From contig NZ_BHWB01000003.1 of the NCBI RefSeq assembly GCF_003865075.1, forward strand, positions 310,001 through 374,000: 64,000 bases of DNA. Direction: 5' to 3'. Positions 1 through 9,786 of the stretch are shown in pieces; positions within the stretch are counted from its first letter, which is position 1; every line of letters begins with the position of its first letter. The stretch is from Bacteroides faecalis (GTDB lineage: Bacteria > Bacteroidota > Bacteroidia > Bacteroidales > Bacteroidaceae). The notes under the pieces are model-generated. The model worked only from the letters and a program-made list of their open reading frames with translations. It was not told the origin of the DNA and ran no database searches. The position numbers and the translations under genes are program-made.

Positions 1-461
1 AGTGCAACAATGAATTCCTTGATAAATGTAGCAACGTTCTTGTTAGAGATAACTTCGCACTCCCACTCTTTTACGCCAAGTACAGATTCATCAATCTTAA
101 TAGCCATATCGCCTTTCACCTTTACCTGGCAACCCAGACGCCAGTGGTCTTGTTGCTGTTTGCGACTGAAATGAGGGACTTCAGAAGGCAAAATTTCTCC
201 ACCACCTTCAAGTACCTGACATTTACACTGACCACAAGAACCCTTACCACCACAAGCGGATGACAAGAATATTCCGTTTACAGACAGTGTGTTCAGCAAA
301 GTAGAGCCGGAAGCTACTTCCAGTTCTTTTTCGCCATTAATTGTAAGTTTCACGTCTCCTGAAGGTACCAAGAATTTCTTGGAAACCAACAAGATGATAA
401 CAAGCAGCAGAATAACCACAAGGAATACCCCAATGCTCGCTAATATTAAATTCATATCCAT
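1..461 (-). CDS. nqrF: Na+-translocating NADH:quinone reductase subunit F (3' part outside window)
   Basis: NqrF is the NADH-oxidising subunit of the Na+-NQR complex in the inner membrane: it takes electrons from NADH through FAD and a [2Fe-2S] cluster. Only the first ~153 residues are here. They show one N-terminal membrane helix (about residues 5-27) and a plant-type ferredoxin domain with the cluster motif CGGKGSCGQC and a later Cys in LGCQV. The FAD/NADH-binding part lies beyond the window edge. Two starts are possible, ATG at 461 or 455. It is the last gene of nqrABCDEF, 18 bp after nqrE. The call is sure from both the domain and the operon order. Confidence 0.96.
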   Translation of the reverse strand, partial: MDMNLILASIGVFLVVILLLVIILLVSKKFLVPSGDVKLTINGEKELEVASGSTLLNTLSVNGIFLSSACGGKGSCGQCKCQVLEGGGEILPSEVPHFSRKQQQDHWRLGCQVKVKGDMAIKIDESVLGVKEWECEVISNKNVATFIKEFIVA

Positions 462-479
462 TGTTTATTCCTTTCTTTA

Positions 480-1106
480 TTAGATGTTCAAACCAGAGAA
501 ACACATAAATGCGATGGCCATCAAACCTACTGTGATAAATGTGATACCCAAGCCTTTCAAAGGAGCAGGTACATCAGAGTAAGCCATTTTCTCACGGATA
601 GCAGCCAAACCAACAATAGCCAGCAACCAACCGATACCTGAACCCAGTGCGTAAGAGAGTGCATCCCAAATGTCACCAATATATTTCGGATCGCTCGGAG
701 CCAGGTTGATACGCTGTTGCATGAACAGCGAAGCACCCATGATGGCACAGTTTACAGCAATCAACGGCAAGAAGATACCGAGCGAAGCATACAGCGACGG
801 GCTGAAGCGCTCTACCACCATCTCTACCAATTGCACGATACCGGCAATAACGGCAATGAAAAGAATAAAACTCAAGAAACTAAGATCAACACCTTCGATG
901 ATAGCGTTAGCTGCCAACACCTTAGTTTGCAATAAGTAATTGACTGGAAGAGTAACGATCAACACGAAAGTTACAGCAATACCTAGTCCTACGGCAGTCT
1001 TCACATTCTTCGATACAGCCAAGTATGAGCACATACCCAAGAAGAATGCGAATATCATGTTGTCCACAAAGATGGAGCGGACGAATAAACTTAATAAATG
1101 TTCCAT
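480..1106 (-). CDS. nqrE: Na+-translocating NADH:quinone reductase subunit E
   Basis: Integral membrane subunit of Na+-NQR, 208 residues, the normal family length, homologous to NqrD and RnfA. Six hydrophobic segments are visible. The N-terminal half has the conserved [12 protein letters not shown] stretch, whose Cys is one of those that bind the intramembrane iron centre with NqrD; a second Cys lies in VNCAIMGAS. It sits between nqrD and nqrF on the same strand, with about 128 bp to nqrD. That gap holds no gene. Regulation is presumably from the promoter before nqrA. Confidence 0.97.
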   Translation of the reverse strand: MEHLLSLFVRSIFVDNMIFAFFLGMCSYLAVSKNVKTAVGLGIAVTFVLIVTLPVNYLLQTKVLAANAIIEGVDLSFLSFILFIAVIAGIVQLVEMVVERFSPSLYASLGIFLPLIAVNCAIMGASLFMQQRINLAPSDPKYIGDIWDALSYALGSGIGWLLAIVGLAAIREKMAYSDVPAPLKGLGITFITVGLMAIAFMCFSGLNI

Positions 1107-1234
1107 ATCTTTAAATTAAGAATTAAGAAAGAAGAAGTCAGATTGAAGAAAGCACTACGAACAGTAACATAAAAGTGTACACACTGCGCAGTCCCAATTC
1201 TTCGTTCCTCATTTTTCATTCTTCATTTATATTA

Positions 1235-1870
1235 TTACTTTTCTTGCAGTTCTTTGTGACGTGCACGTTGATACCAGATAATGCAAGCTACGATAATCAA
1301 TGCCATCGGCGGCATCAACATCAGACCATTGTTTACGTATCCAGTTTTCTGAATCGGTTCATAGTTCAAGATGTTGAAACCAAGCAATGTTCCCGAGCCA
1401 AACAGTTCGCGGAAGAAAGCTACGATTACCAAAATTTTTGCATATCCCAAACCGTTACCCACACCGTCAAGGAATGATTCCCAAGGGCCGTTTTGCATAG
1501 CAAATGCCTCTAAACGTCCCATCAAGATACAGTTTGTGATGATCAAACCTACGTAAACAGAAAGCTGTACACTTACATCATAAGCAAATGCTTTCAGGAT
1601 TTCACTTACGATAGTTACCAAAGCTGCTACAACCACCAACTGAACGATGATACGTATACGGTTAGGAATGGTTTTGCGCAACAGTGAAATAACGACGTTA
1701 GAGAATGCAGTAATCACTGTTACTGAAAGTCCCATCACGATAGCAGGTTCCAGTTTAGCGGTTACAGCAAGTGCCGAACAGATACCCAACACCTGTACGG
1801 TTACCGGATTATCCATTCCCAGCGGAGCAGAGAATACTTCTTTATTTCTCTTTGAAAACAACTGTCCCAT
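1235..1870 (-). CDS. nqrD: Na+-translocating NADH:quinone reductase subunit D
   Basis: Membrane subunit of Na+-NQR, 211 residues, paralogous to NqrE. The hallmark pieces are [17 protein letters not shown] near residue 30 and [16 protein letters not shown] near residue 110. Each carries one of the Cys residues that coordinate the iron centre in the membrane. Hydrophobic helices alternate with short loops, as expected. The gene follows nqrC with a 21 bp gap, consistent with co-transcription. Start ATG at 1870; the C-terminus is basic ([10 protein letters not shown]). Confidence 0.97.
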   Translation of the reverse strand: MGQLFSKRNKEVFSAPLGMDNPVTVQVLGICSALAVTAKLEPAIVMGLSVTVITAFSNVVISLLRKTIPNRIRIIVQLVVVAALVTIVSEILKAFAYDVSVQLSVYVGLIITNCILMGRLEAFAMQNGPWESFLDGVGNGLGYAKILVIVAFFRELFGSGTLLGFNILNYEPIQKTGYVNNGLMLMPPMALIIVACIIWYQRARHKELQEK

Positions 1871-1891
1871 ATTCTTATTTCTCCTCCTTTA

Positions 1892-2572
1892 TTATTTAGT
1901 TAAAAAACTCAAGTAACTACTCAGACAAGCCTTCAACATGGCATCCACACCCACTGATGTGATTGTACCACCGGAAATACCGTCTACCTGATAATCAGGT
2001 TTCTCTACCTTACCATTCTTAGTAACGCCAAGAGCGACAGCACCATTTTCTATTGTTTTCTTGCCTTCAAACTCTTTTTGGAACCAGTCAGTTGCAATTT
2101 CAGCACCCAGACCCGGAGTTTCACTTGCATGTGAGAAATAAGTACCATAAACAGTATCTTTATCTTCGTTCAGTGCAACATATCCCCAAATAGCCCCCCA
2201 AAGACCGGCACCGTATACAGGAACTACATATTTAGTCTGACCGTCTACTTCGCATACAAATACGTGCAAACGTTGATTCTCTTTTGCTTCCTTCTCGTAG
2301 TTGGTAACGAATTCACCTGTATTTTCAGCCAGCGTACCATCTACGTTCATCAGCATATCACCTTTTACATATTTCTTATATTCTGCATCCGCATCTTCCA
2401 CATTCTTGATGTTCAGAGCAGCGAGAATTTGTTTCTTAGTATCCAACTGTACATTCTTACTTTGCGTTTCTCTTAAAGAAGAACTAACGAATGCCAGCAG
2501 GAATGCAACGATAACAACCATTACCGAAGCATAAATGATAGTATAACTATTACTATTCGTATTCATTTTCAT
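1892..2572 (-). CDS. nqrC: Na+-translocating NADH:quinone reductase subunit C
   Basis: NqrC carries one covalently bound FMN and stands in the periplasm on a single N-terminal helix (about residues 10-30 here). The C-terminal FMN-binding domain has the flavinylation motif DGISGGTITS. The Thr of SGGT, near residue 203, is the expected attachment site for FMN transferred by ApbE, which is not in this window. Length is 226 residues, slightly short compared with proteobacterial NqrC. It lies 7 bp after nqrB in the operon. Confidence 0.96.
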   Translation of the reverse strand: MKMNTNSNSYTIIYASVMVVIVAFLLAFVSSSLRETQSKNVQLDTKKQILAALNIKNVEDADAEYKKYVKGDMLMNVDGTLAENTGEFVTNYEKEAKENQRLHVFVCEVDGQTKYVVPVYGAGLWGAIWGYVALNEDKDTVYGTYFSHASETPGLGAEIATDWFQKEFEGKKTIENGAVALGVTKNGKVEKPDYQVDGISGGTITSVGVDAMLKACLSSYLSFLTK

Positions 2573-2579
2573 TCGGTAT

Positions 2580-3749
2580 TTATTGGTTAGACTTTACAGC
2601 GCGTTTTTCGCGACGAGTGATGTTGCTCTGTACTATACAGTAGTCAATCAACGGAGCGAAGATGTTCATCAGTAAGATTGCGAGCATCATACCTTCCGGA
2701 TAACCTGGATTCAGTACGCGGATAACGATAGCCATTACACCAATCAGGAATCCGAAGATATATTTACCTGTTTCTGTACGTGCAGAAGTTACAGGGTCAG
2801 TAGCCATAAACACAGCACCAAAGCAGAAACCACCTAATACAAGATGTTCGTACCAAGGCATGTGAGCCATTGCAGTGTCAGGACCAATGGTATTAAATAC
2901 CCAAGCCATGAATGCACCACCAACAAATACAGAAATCATTGTCTTCCAGCTTGCAACACCTGTCCACAAAAGGATAGCAGCACCAATCAGGATGGCGATC
3001 ACACTTGTTTCACCGATAGAACCCGGGATTAGACCTGTAATCATATCCAGACTAAATGGAGGAACTGCACCGGTTGTTGCAGCTTCACCCAATGGAGTAG
3101 CTACGGTCAATCCGTCTACAGCCTGTCCCATACCAAAGATACTGTCACCAGATACCCAAACGGCATCACCGGACATCTTAGTCGGATAAGCGAAGAACAA
3201 GAATGCACGAGTAATCAATGCTACGTTGAAAATATTCATACCTGTACCACCAAATACTTCTTTTGCGAAGATTACAGAGAATGCAGTAGCTACGGCAAGA
3301 ATCCACAACGGACAGTCTACCGGAACAATCATCGGGATCAGGATACCAGAAACCAAGAATCCTTCCTGAATTTCTTCCTTCTTCCATTGAGCTACAACAA
3401 ACTCAATACCCAGACCTACTACATACGATACAATAATTTTAGGCAATACAGCCAAGAATCCGTAGATAAACATTTCGATGAAGCTGCCAGTAGCACCTGT
3501 ATGAGTGAAATGTTGGTAACCTACGTTGTACATACCGAACAACAAAGCCGGTATTAATGAGATAACCACAATCGACATGATACGTTTACTGTCGATGGCG
3601 TCGTGTATATGCGTTCCCGTTTTCGCAGTCTTGTTGGGCACGAACAGGAATGTTTCGAAGCCGTCGAACACCGACTGGAATGCGTGGAATTTGCCGCCCT
3701 CTTCAAAGTTCGGCTTTATCTTATCGAGATAATTTCTTAACGCTTTCAT
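2580..3749 (-). CDS. nqrB: Na+-translocating NADH:quinone reductase subunit B
   Basis: The largest membrane subunit of Na+-NQR, 389 residues with about ten helices. It holds a covalent FMN and riboflavin and forms most of the Na+ path. The stretch DGLTVATPLG falls where the FMN-binding Thr is expected (family pattern D-x-x-S/T-x-A-T). It differs from the SGAT sequence of well-studied NqrB, but keeps the Thr. Upstream, nqrA ends 54 bp away; downstream, nqrC starts 7 bp away. Confidence 0.97.
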   Translation of the reverse strand: MKALRNYLDKIKPNFEEGGKFHAFQSVFDGFETFLFVPNKTAKTGTHIHDAIDSKRIMSIVVISLIPALLFGMYNVGYQHFTHTGATGSFIEMFIYGFLAVLPKIIVSYVVGLGIEFVVAQWKKEEIQEGFLVSGILIPMIVPVDCPLWILAVATAFSVIFAKEVFGGTGMNIFNVALITRAFLFFAYPTKMSGDAVWVSGDSIFGMGQAVDGLTVATPLGEAATTGAVPPFSLDMITGLIPGSIGETSVIAILIGAAILLWTGVASWKTMISVFVGGAFMAWVFNTIGPDTAMAHMPWYEHLVLGGFCFGAVFMATDPVTSARTETGKYIFGFLIGVMAIVIRVLNPGYPEGMMLAILLMNIFAPLIDYCIVQSNITRREKRAVKSNQ

Positions 3750-3803
3750 TAATATATTTACAATTTTACGATTTACAATTTACGATTTGCCATACGAACA
3801 TTA

Positions 3804-5153
3804 TTATGCCATTTCTGCACGAAGCATGTCAAGTCCGGCACGAACGATGCGTTGCAGTTCCATCTTTGAGGAGCAAACGAATTCGCAGAGAGCAAAGTCT
3901 TCAGGAGCTACTTCATAGATACCCAGTGCTTCCATACGGTCGATATCAGCAGCAATGATCGCTTTAATCAGATATTCAGGCAGAATATCCATCGGGAATA
4001 CCTTATCATATTCACCAGACATGATCATGTGACGTTCGCCACCTTTCACACGTGCATCCAATGTGTATTCCTTTTTGGCCATCAGCCAGCTGAAATAAGA
4101 GTGGTTAGCACTGTATTGATTAAAACGAGGCATAATCCATCCCAACATTTCGTGAATTTCATCACCTTCAGGAATCACAGTCAGTTGGCTGTCGAAAGCC
4201 CCAAGGAATCCGTTTGGAGACACTTGTTTACCTGTCAATACATTACCACTGATGTATCGCAAATCTTTATCAGTTGTTACGTTACCAGCAAAAACGTTTG
4301 TCAACAATGCACCTACCTGAAGTTTGCAATATGCAGGTTTCAACACTTCGGAACCTGTAACAGCTACAGTACGTGTAAAGTCTACACGACCCGTATTAAA
4401 GAGACGGCCGATAAAAATAACAGCTTGAGGATCGATAGTCCATACCGTTTCACCTTTAGATACCGGATCCAAATGGTTGATTTGAACACCTACATTTCCA
4501 GCAGGATTCGGACCATCAAATGCAGTAATGGTAACGTTCTTAGCCTGAGTCAGAGCAGCAGCAGTTTGTTTCACGCTGATATTCAGGTAAGTTTTTGCCA
4601 TTTTGGCGAGAGCATCAAGACCTGTTTGGAAGTTTGTCTCTTCTCCTTTCAAGGCAAACTCGAAGTCGGGAGCCAATGGATTGGTGTCGAATGCAGAAAC
4701 GAAGATTCCTTTCGGAGTAACCGTCGGATCAGCAATGATGGCATACGGACGTTGTTTGATAAATGCGAAAATTCCTGCTTCCAACAAAGCAGTTTTCACA
4801 GCATCAGCATCCATAGAAACCACATTCTTTTTACCGAAATCTTCGTAGTCTTGTTCAGCAGCAGCTTCCACTACGATGTTTAATACTTTACGGCGGGCGC
4901 CACGTTCTACGCTCGTCACTACGCCACTTACGGGCGAAACAAATTTCACTTCAGGATGATTCTTGTCGATAAACAAGGGTCCACCGGCCATCACATACTC
5001 CTGCTCTTTCACAACTACTTTCGGTGTCACTCCAGGGAAATCATCGGGTACAAGTGCGTAGAATCCCGGTTCCTTCACTGTTGCATACGTCTCAGCAGCT
5101 TTTCCTTTCAGGTTTATGTCAAGGCCTTTACGTAACTTTATTACATTTGCCAT
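3804..5153 (-). CDS. nqrA: Na+-translocating NADH:quinone reductase subunit A
   Basis: NqrA is the soluble peripheral subunit of Na+-NQR on the cytoplasmic side; it has no cofactor. The product begins MANVIKLRKGLDINLKGKA, the standard family N-terminus, so the start is ATG at 5153 and the length 449 residues. The open frame runs about 200 bp further upstream, but that part crosses the promoter and terminator and does not look like protein. Conserved blocks such as LVPDDFPGVTPK and FVSPVSGVV follow near the N-terminus. It is the first gene of the operon. Confidence 0.97.
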   Translation of the reverse strand: MANVIKLRKGLDINLKGKAAETYATVKEPGFYALVPDDFPGVTPKVVVKEQEYVMAGGPLFIDKNHPEVKFVSPVSGVVTSVERGARRKVLNIVVEAAAEQDYEDFGKKNVVSMDADAVKTALLEAGIFAFIKQRPYAIIADPTVTPKGIFVSAFDTNPLAPDFEFALKGEETNFQTGLDALAKMAKTYLNISVKQTAAALTQAKNVTITAFDGPNPAGNVGVQINHLDPVSKGETVWTIDPQAVIFIGRLFNTGRVDFTRTVAVTGSEVLKPAYCKLQVGALLTNVFAGNVTTDKDLRYISGNVLTGKQVSPNGFLGAFDSQLTVIPEGDEIHEMLGWIMPRFNQYSANHSYFSWLMAKKEYTLDARVKGGERHMIMSGEYDKVFPMDILPEYLIKAIIAADIDRMEALGIYEVAPEDFALCEFVCSSKMELQRIVRAGLDMLRAEMA

Positions 5154-5186
5154 GCTATATAAAATAATGGTTTCATAAATTTGCCG

Positions 5187-5215
5187 CAAAAGTAATAAAT
5201 AATAATGTGATTCAA
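5187..5215 (-). promoter_or_regulatory. promoter of the nqr operon
   Basis: Read on the minus strand, TTG at 5215-5213 is followed after 18 bases by TACTTTTG (5194-5187), which fits the Bacteroides -33/-7 pattern (TTTG, TAnnTTTG). It lies 34 bp before the nqrA ATG. This is a match by eye, not a mapped start. Confidence 0.6.
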
Positions 5216-5225
5216 GAGGAAAAAA

Positions 5226-5261
5226 GAGAGGAATTACGGAGAAATTTCCGTAATTCCTCTC
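5226..5261 (-). terminator. rho-independent terminator of the peptidase transcript
   Basis: A perfect 15-bp stem (5226-5240 with 5247-5261) closes a 6-base loop. On the minus strand it is followed by a T run (plus-strand A run at 5219-5225). It would end transcription coming from the peptidase gene at 5642-7042 just before the nqr promoter. Confidence 0.8.
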
Positions 5262-5641
5262 GTGTTCGTACACGCTAGTATTATTCCTCTGTTTTGAAGT
5301 AAATAAAAGAACTAAAGAGAAATCGCAGAAAGCCTTTATACATGGTATATTCAAGTAAGGTTTTAGTAGTTCCCACTTGAGAGAGCTCTTTAATGCAAAC
5401 TTTTTTCTTTACTTATTCTTCCATTTCACTAAAGGATAGAAGTCACTTCTACATAAATAGACTTCCTTCTTAAATACTTTGACATGATACTCTGATGGAT
5501 ATCTGTAGGACAAGAAAGAGGCAAACTAGTGTCTTTTAGGGAGTATCCCCTATTGAATATATCTCACCAAATCTTCAACCACAGAAGTTAATATCACAAT
5601 TATGTATTACTAATAGAATCAAGTATGCAACAGAGAAGAAA
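5262..5641. other. intergenic stretch without a recognisable gene
   Basis: About 380 bases between the terminator and the peptidase stop codon. No open frame of credible composition is visible on either strand. It is probably the long 3' untranslated region of the peptidase transcript. Confidence 0.5.
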
Positions 5642-7042
5642 TTATTCTTCTCCGGCAAACATTGGATCCCAGGCAGGAAGACGTATAGGCTTCTGCTTCA
5701 GTATTTCAAGAGCTTCTGGAGTCGCAAATTTCGTTTCTACGACCAGACGGAACATATATTCATTGAACCATTCGTCAGTCATAATAAGATGTCCCTGATA
5801 GCCAGAACCAACTCCCCAACTATTTTCAACCATCCACTTGGTCGGCTTTCCATTTTTATCGAGATCTACAGCCATGAGAGTCATAGCATGACTGGAACCA
5901 CTATCAAAGGTTTGAATACGTTGTTTCTTATCCATACCAAAAGAAGTCCCCATCAGAGATTCATAATCATAGTTTTTAACGTCAAGAAGGCCACGATCAG
6001 AATTCAGACATTTGCCTACATCACAAGAAAAGTACATCATAGTGCTATCCTTTAAGGAAGCAATTGCCATTTCCTTAATATCCTCGATCGGAAGATTCAC
6101 ATATTTCCAGTTAGTTCCGTCGTAACGATGCCGATCATAATCTATTTCGTAGCACTTATAATACTCGCGACTTGGATCGTTCATTAACATTACATAGTTA
6201 CCGATTAAGTTTTCATCGCCAAACTTCTTCAGGAAAGACAGCGGAGTATATGTAGCCGTCTCAACAGCTTCACCTTTTGAGTTATATTGTGTCCATGTAA
6301 ATTCAGTGGGAGGGACACCAAGATTCAGGACTAACATACGGTATATAGTACCTAGCATTTCCGTTTTAGCTTTTTTCAAAGCAGCAGGTTTAGCACCTTT
6401 TGACACCATGTCCCGAAGCTGCAATCCTTGTTCACGAAGCTTTAAAGTAATCAATCCTGCCATACGGGAAGTATTTTCACTGCTATTTGTTTCAGGCATC
6501 ACTTCTTTGGGAACCAAGCCGTATTTGCTTACAATGTCTGCAACTCCTGTAAATGTACCTCCATCACTCAAAGGATGGTTAAAGAGCCATTCCACCATTT
6601 TATCGTTCATCGGTTTATCACTGGTGTCAATAATACCTTGTAAGAAAAGGTTTGCTTTTTCCAGTTGGTCAAAGAAGAAAGGATAAATCTGCGAAAATTC
6701 GAAAGAGCCAAGGTTATATTTAGCAATGGTTTTGGCGCGCATCACATTTAGCCCGGTGAAAAGCCAGCAACGTCCTGATGACTTCTGATCAGTAATACCT
6801 TTAGAAGACACTTTGATGGAAAAATGCGTATCCATACCTTTTAAATTATCCTGATTCAAAGCTAGCTTACGGATGTCGTTACTACCGATAGCGTTTCGGA
6901 TTGCTTTATCAGCGGATGTTTCTTGATAAGTTTGTTTGATCTGCTGCATCATAGCATCGCTGATACCGCCTTTTCCTCCTTGTGCTTGTGCAGAATAATA
7001 AAGAGCACATAAAACAAATACAGATAAAATTCGTTTATTCAT
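5642..7042 (-). CDS. secreted C1-family cysteine peptidase (aminopeptidase C / bleomycin hydrolase type)
   Basis: Papain-fold peptidase of the C1B (PepC/bleomycin hydrolase) group, 466 residues. The catalytic triad is visible: Cys92 in SSGRCWLFTG with the preceding Gln of the oxyanion hole in TDQKSSG, His385 in SSHAMTLM, and Asn407 in VENSWG. A signal peptide (about 20 residues, ending ...SAQA) shows export, unlike the cytosolic PepC of lactic acid bacteria. The C-terminus extends beyond the papain core (IRLPAWDPMFAGEE), as in bleomycin hydrolases, which use the tail in the active site. It is monocistronic, with a terminator at 5226-5261 and a divergent acyltransferase upstream. Confidence 0.92.
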   Translation of the reverse strand: MNKRILSVFVLCALYYSAQAQGGKGGISDAMMQQIKQTYQETSADKAIRNAIGSNDIRKLALNQDNLKGMDTHFSIKVSSKGITDQKSSGRCWLFTGLNVMRAKTIAKYNLGSFEFSQIYPFFFDQLEKANLFLQGIIDTSDKPMNDKMVEWLFNHPLSDGGTFTGVADIVSKYGLVPKEVMPETNSSENTSRMAGLITLKLREQGLQLRDMVSKGAKPAALKKAKTEMLGTIYRMLVLNLGVPPTEFTWTQYNSKGEAVETATYTPLSFLKKFGDENLIGNYVMLMNDPSREYYKCYEIDYDRHRYDGTNWKYVNLPIEDIKEMAIASLKDSTMMYFSCDVGKCLNSDRGLLDVKNYDYESLMGTSFGMDKKQRIQTFDSGSSHAMTLMAVDLDKNGKPTKWMVENSWGVGSGYQGHLIMTDEWFNEYMFRLVVETKFATPEALEILKQKPIRLPAWDPMFAGEE

Positions 7043-7224
7043 AACTTTAATATACTATTTATACTATTATCATCTTTACTTTTTGTGAACGTAAACTGTA
7101 TGTTTGCAAAGATCACTGAATAATCAGACATATGCAAAAGATTTCAAAAGAAATATAGTTTAATGAATTAAAGAAATGATCTTCAAAAAGAACACACAAA
7201 AGGATAAATATAACAAATAGTTTA

Positions 7225-7232
7225 TATATTTG
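7225..7232 (+). promoter_or_regulatory. -7 element before the acyltransferase gene
   Basis: TATATTTG matches the Bacteroides -7 consensus TAnnTTTG and lies 27 bp before the ATG at 7260. No clear -33 TTTG is seen. It supports the ATG at 7260 rather than a TTG at 7230, which would fall inside the promoter. Confidence 0.5.
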
Positions 7233-7259
7233 CATCCTAAACAAAACAATCATACAAAG

Positions 7260-8306
7260 ATGTCAAACATAAATTCAACACGATACAATTGGGTAGATTG
7301 GTGTAAATCCATTGCCATTTTTTTAGTCATTTGGGGCCATTTGCCTATGCATTCCATAGCTATATCAATAATCTATTCTTTTCATATGCCATTGTTTTTT
7401 CTTATATCTGGATATTTATATAAACCTCAAAAAACAGCAAAAGAAGAATTCAAAAAAGATTTCAAGACCTTATTTGTACCCTATTTAATCTATCAACTCA
7501 TTTTTTATCCATATTGGATAGTAAAAGAATCTTTAGTCTTTCATCAATCATTCACTGTATATGACAGTATTATACGTCCAATTATTCAGTCATTGGTTTC
7601 AGATGCAATTAATGGACCTACGTGGTTTATATATTGTTTATTAGCATTCAAGATATATGCTTACTGTATACAAAAAAAAGGATCACTGTCTGTTCCACTT
7701 ACATGTTTCAGTTGCATACTCTCAATACTCATATGCTTCTGGTTAAACAACAGATCTCTTTACGTAACTTATGCAATACACCATTTTTTCACTTTGCTAA
7801 TATTCTTCTTTGCAGGACAAGCTTTAAAACACATCAATCTAAAATATATTTCAGATTCCTTATATAAAAGTATTATTTGGCTTTTATTCTTTACCATCAT
7901 ATTTGGTATATTAATCCGGACAGGATATAATTCTAGTTATACAACGTTATTAGAATCAGTCAAATTCTATACATTAGGTTTCACAGGGAGTGGCATGATA
8001 CTAGGCGTTGGATTTATATTAAACCGTATTAATTCCAAAGTCATATATAATATTTCCATAGGAACCATGGTTATTTTGGGGATACACTGGATGTTGATTG
8101 GAGTCCTCAATTTCTCCATTGAGAAATATCTACATTTATCCGAGGATATTTCATACTCGACTTCTACAGCATTTTTTATAAGTGTAGCCATTACGATAAT
8201 AATGTATCCAACGATTCTATTTTGTAAAAAACACCTACCTATATTATTAGGAAAAGGCTTTTCCTTCAATAAATGTAGAAAGCTTATTAATTCACCTTCA
8301 GTCTAA
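7260..8306 (+). CDS. membrane acyltransferase, acyltransferase-3 family
   Basis: An integral membrane protein of 348 residues that should transfer an acyl group (often acetyl) to a sugar of a surface glycan. The N-terminus YNWVDWCKSIAIFLVIWGHL has the family pattern: a conserved Asp and the WGH with catalytic His. PLFFLISGYLY follows, and about ten hydrophobic helices fill the rest. The start is ATG 7260. It is the first plus-strand gene of the glycan locus, 85 bp before the barrel gene. The base composition is more A+T-rich than in later genes of the locus. The substrate cannot be read from sequence. Confidence 0.88.
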   Translation: MSNINSTRYNWVDWCKSIAIFLVIWGHLPMHSIAISIIYSFHMPLFFLISGYLYKPQKTAKEEFKKDFKTLFVPYLIYQLIFYPYWIVKESLVFHQSFTVYDSIIRPIIQSLVSDAINGPTWFIYCLLAFKIYAYCIQKKGSLSVPLTCFSCILSILICFWLNNRSLYVTYAIHHFFTLLIFFFAGQALKHINLKYISDSLYKSIIWLLFFTIIFGILIRTGYNSSYTTLLESVKFYTLGFTGSGMILGVGFILNRINSKVIYNISIGTMVILGIHWMLIGVLNFSIEKYLHLSEDISYSTSTAFFISVAITIIMYPTILFCKKHLPILLGKGFSFNKCRKLINSPSV

Positions 8307-8391
8307 CTTTTTTAGATTTATTATCTATGACAATAAAAACTAATCAAAATAAAATAGTTTCCTTTGCAGCCGAATTACTCAATGAGACAAT

Positions 8392-9663
8392 ATGAAGAAA
8401 TATATAGTAGCTGTATTGATGATGTTCCTAGTCACCAATATTACATTAGCCCGGACCACCGATATAACAGTAGAAGGCAATGAACAACAAGAAATAACGA
8501 CACACCTCAACAACGTCATTTCAAGTAATGACATTGTAGTTCTGGCAGACACTACTCCTATTCTTTCGAAACGTGCATTACGACGTCAGCGTGTGGCAAA
8601 ACGGAATCTTCATTATAATATATTAGGTGGCCCCAGTTACACTCCAGACTTCGGTTTATTAGTAGGTGGTAGCGCATTGATGACATTTCGAATGAACCCA
8701 AGTGACACAACCCAACGACGTTCAGTAGTCCCCATGGCAATCGCCCTCATGTTCAAAGGAGGATTAAACCTGATGACCAAACCACAACTTTTCTTCAAGG
8801 GCGACCGTTTCCGTATCTTTGGAACTTTCTCATACAAAAATACATTAGAGAATTTTTATGGCATCGGATATACGACCAATAAGGATTACGAGCGTGGAAA
8901 AGAGACAAGCGAATACCGTTATAGTGGTATTCAGGTGAATCCTTGGTTCCTGTTCCGTTTAGGAAAAAGTGATTTCTTTGCAGGTCCTCAAATTGATTTC
9001 AATTATGACAAAATTACCAAACCTGCCCCTGGATTGGTAGAACAACCTTCATACATAGCAGCAGGAGGCACAGAACAAGGTTATAGTAATCAAAGTTCCG
9101 GTTTGGGGTTCTTACTGACGTACGATACACGAGATATTCCAGCGAATGCATACAAAGGTATTTACCTTGATTTTCGTGGCATGATGTACAACAAAGCTTT
9201 TGGTGGAGACAATAATTTCTATCGTTTAGAAATCGACTATCGTCAGTATAAAAGTTTCGGACGCCGCAGAGTTCTTGCCTGGACAGCACAAACAAAAAAT
9301 GTATTCGGTAATGTACCTTTAACAAAGTATGTTCTTAGTGGTACTCCATTCGATCTTCGTGGCTATTATATGGGCCAATATCGTGACAAGTCATCACATG
9401 TGGTAATGGCAGAATACCGTCAAATGATTAATACAGACAAAAGCACTTGGATGAAGAAAATGCTAAGCCACGTAGGATATGTGGCATGGGGCGGATGTGG
9501 TTTTATGGGGCCTACTCCAGGCAAAATTGAAGGTGTACTACCTAATCTTGGAGTCGGTTTACGCATTGAGGTACAGCCCCGTATGAACGTTCGTCTAGAC
9601 TTTGGCAGAAACATGGTGAATAAGCAAAGCCTGTTCTATTTTAACATGACCGAAGCTTTTTAA
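8392..9663 (+). CDS. outer membrane beta-barrel protein, BamA/surface-antigen (D15)-like
   Basis: 423 residues with a signal peptide (MKKYIVAVLMMFLV, cleavage near ITLARTT). A barrel domain of the Omp85 C-terminal type begins at about residue 85 (NILGGPSYTPDFGLLVGGSA). Alternating aromatic strands follow, with the typical LGVGLRIEV and LDFGRNM pieces near the end and a C-terminal aromatic (EAF). No POTRA repeats fit in the short N-terminal region, so it is a barrel-only member. Its place just before the TolC-like and Wzz-like genes suggests an outer membrane job in glycan export or envelope assembly. That is inference from neighbours only. Confidence 0.82.
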   Translation: MKKYIVAVLMMFLVTNITLARTTDITVEGNEQQEITTHLNNVISSNDIVVLADTTPILSKRALRRQRVAKRNLHYNILGGPSYTPDFGLLVGGSALMTFRMNPSDTTQRRSVVPMAIALMFKGGLNLMTKPQLFFKGDRFRIFGTFSYKNTLENFYGIGYTTNKDYERGKETSEYRYSGIQVNPWFLFRLGKSDFFAGPQIDFNYDKITKPAPGLVEQPSYIAAGGTEQGYSNQSSGLGFLLTYDTRDIPANAYKGIYLDFRGMMYNKAFGGDNNFYRLEIDYRQYKSFGRRRVLAWTAQTKNVFGNVPLTKYVLSGTPFDLRGYYMGQYRDKSSHVVMAEYRQMINTDKSTWMKKMLSHVGYVAWGGCGFMGPTPGKIEGVLPNLGVGLRIEVQPRMNVRLDFGRNMVNKQSLFYFNMTEAF

Positions 9664-9738
9664 CCTAACATATCCTTATAATCTACACAATTTTTGCAAA
9701 AATAAAGTAGAAAAACATCGCTCAATGAACTTAATTGT

Positions 9739-9746
9739 TACCTTTG
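9739..9746 (+). promoter_or_regulatory. -7 element before the TolC-like gene
   Basis: TACCTTTG fits the Bacteroides -7 consensus, 40 bp before the ATG at 9787. A matching -33 box at the right spacing is not clear. It could start the main transcript of the glycan locus. Confidence 0.5.
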
Positions 9747-9786
9747 TATATTCGAAAACAAACAAAAACAAAGACATAAGTTCATT

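Noticed and set aside
5154..5354. 67-codon N-terminal extension of nqrA
   Set aside because: It runs through the promoter and the terminator hairpin and is not protein-like; family N-terminus starts at 5153.
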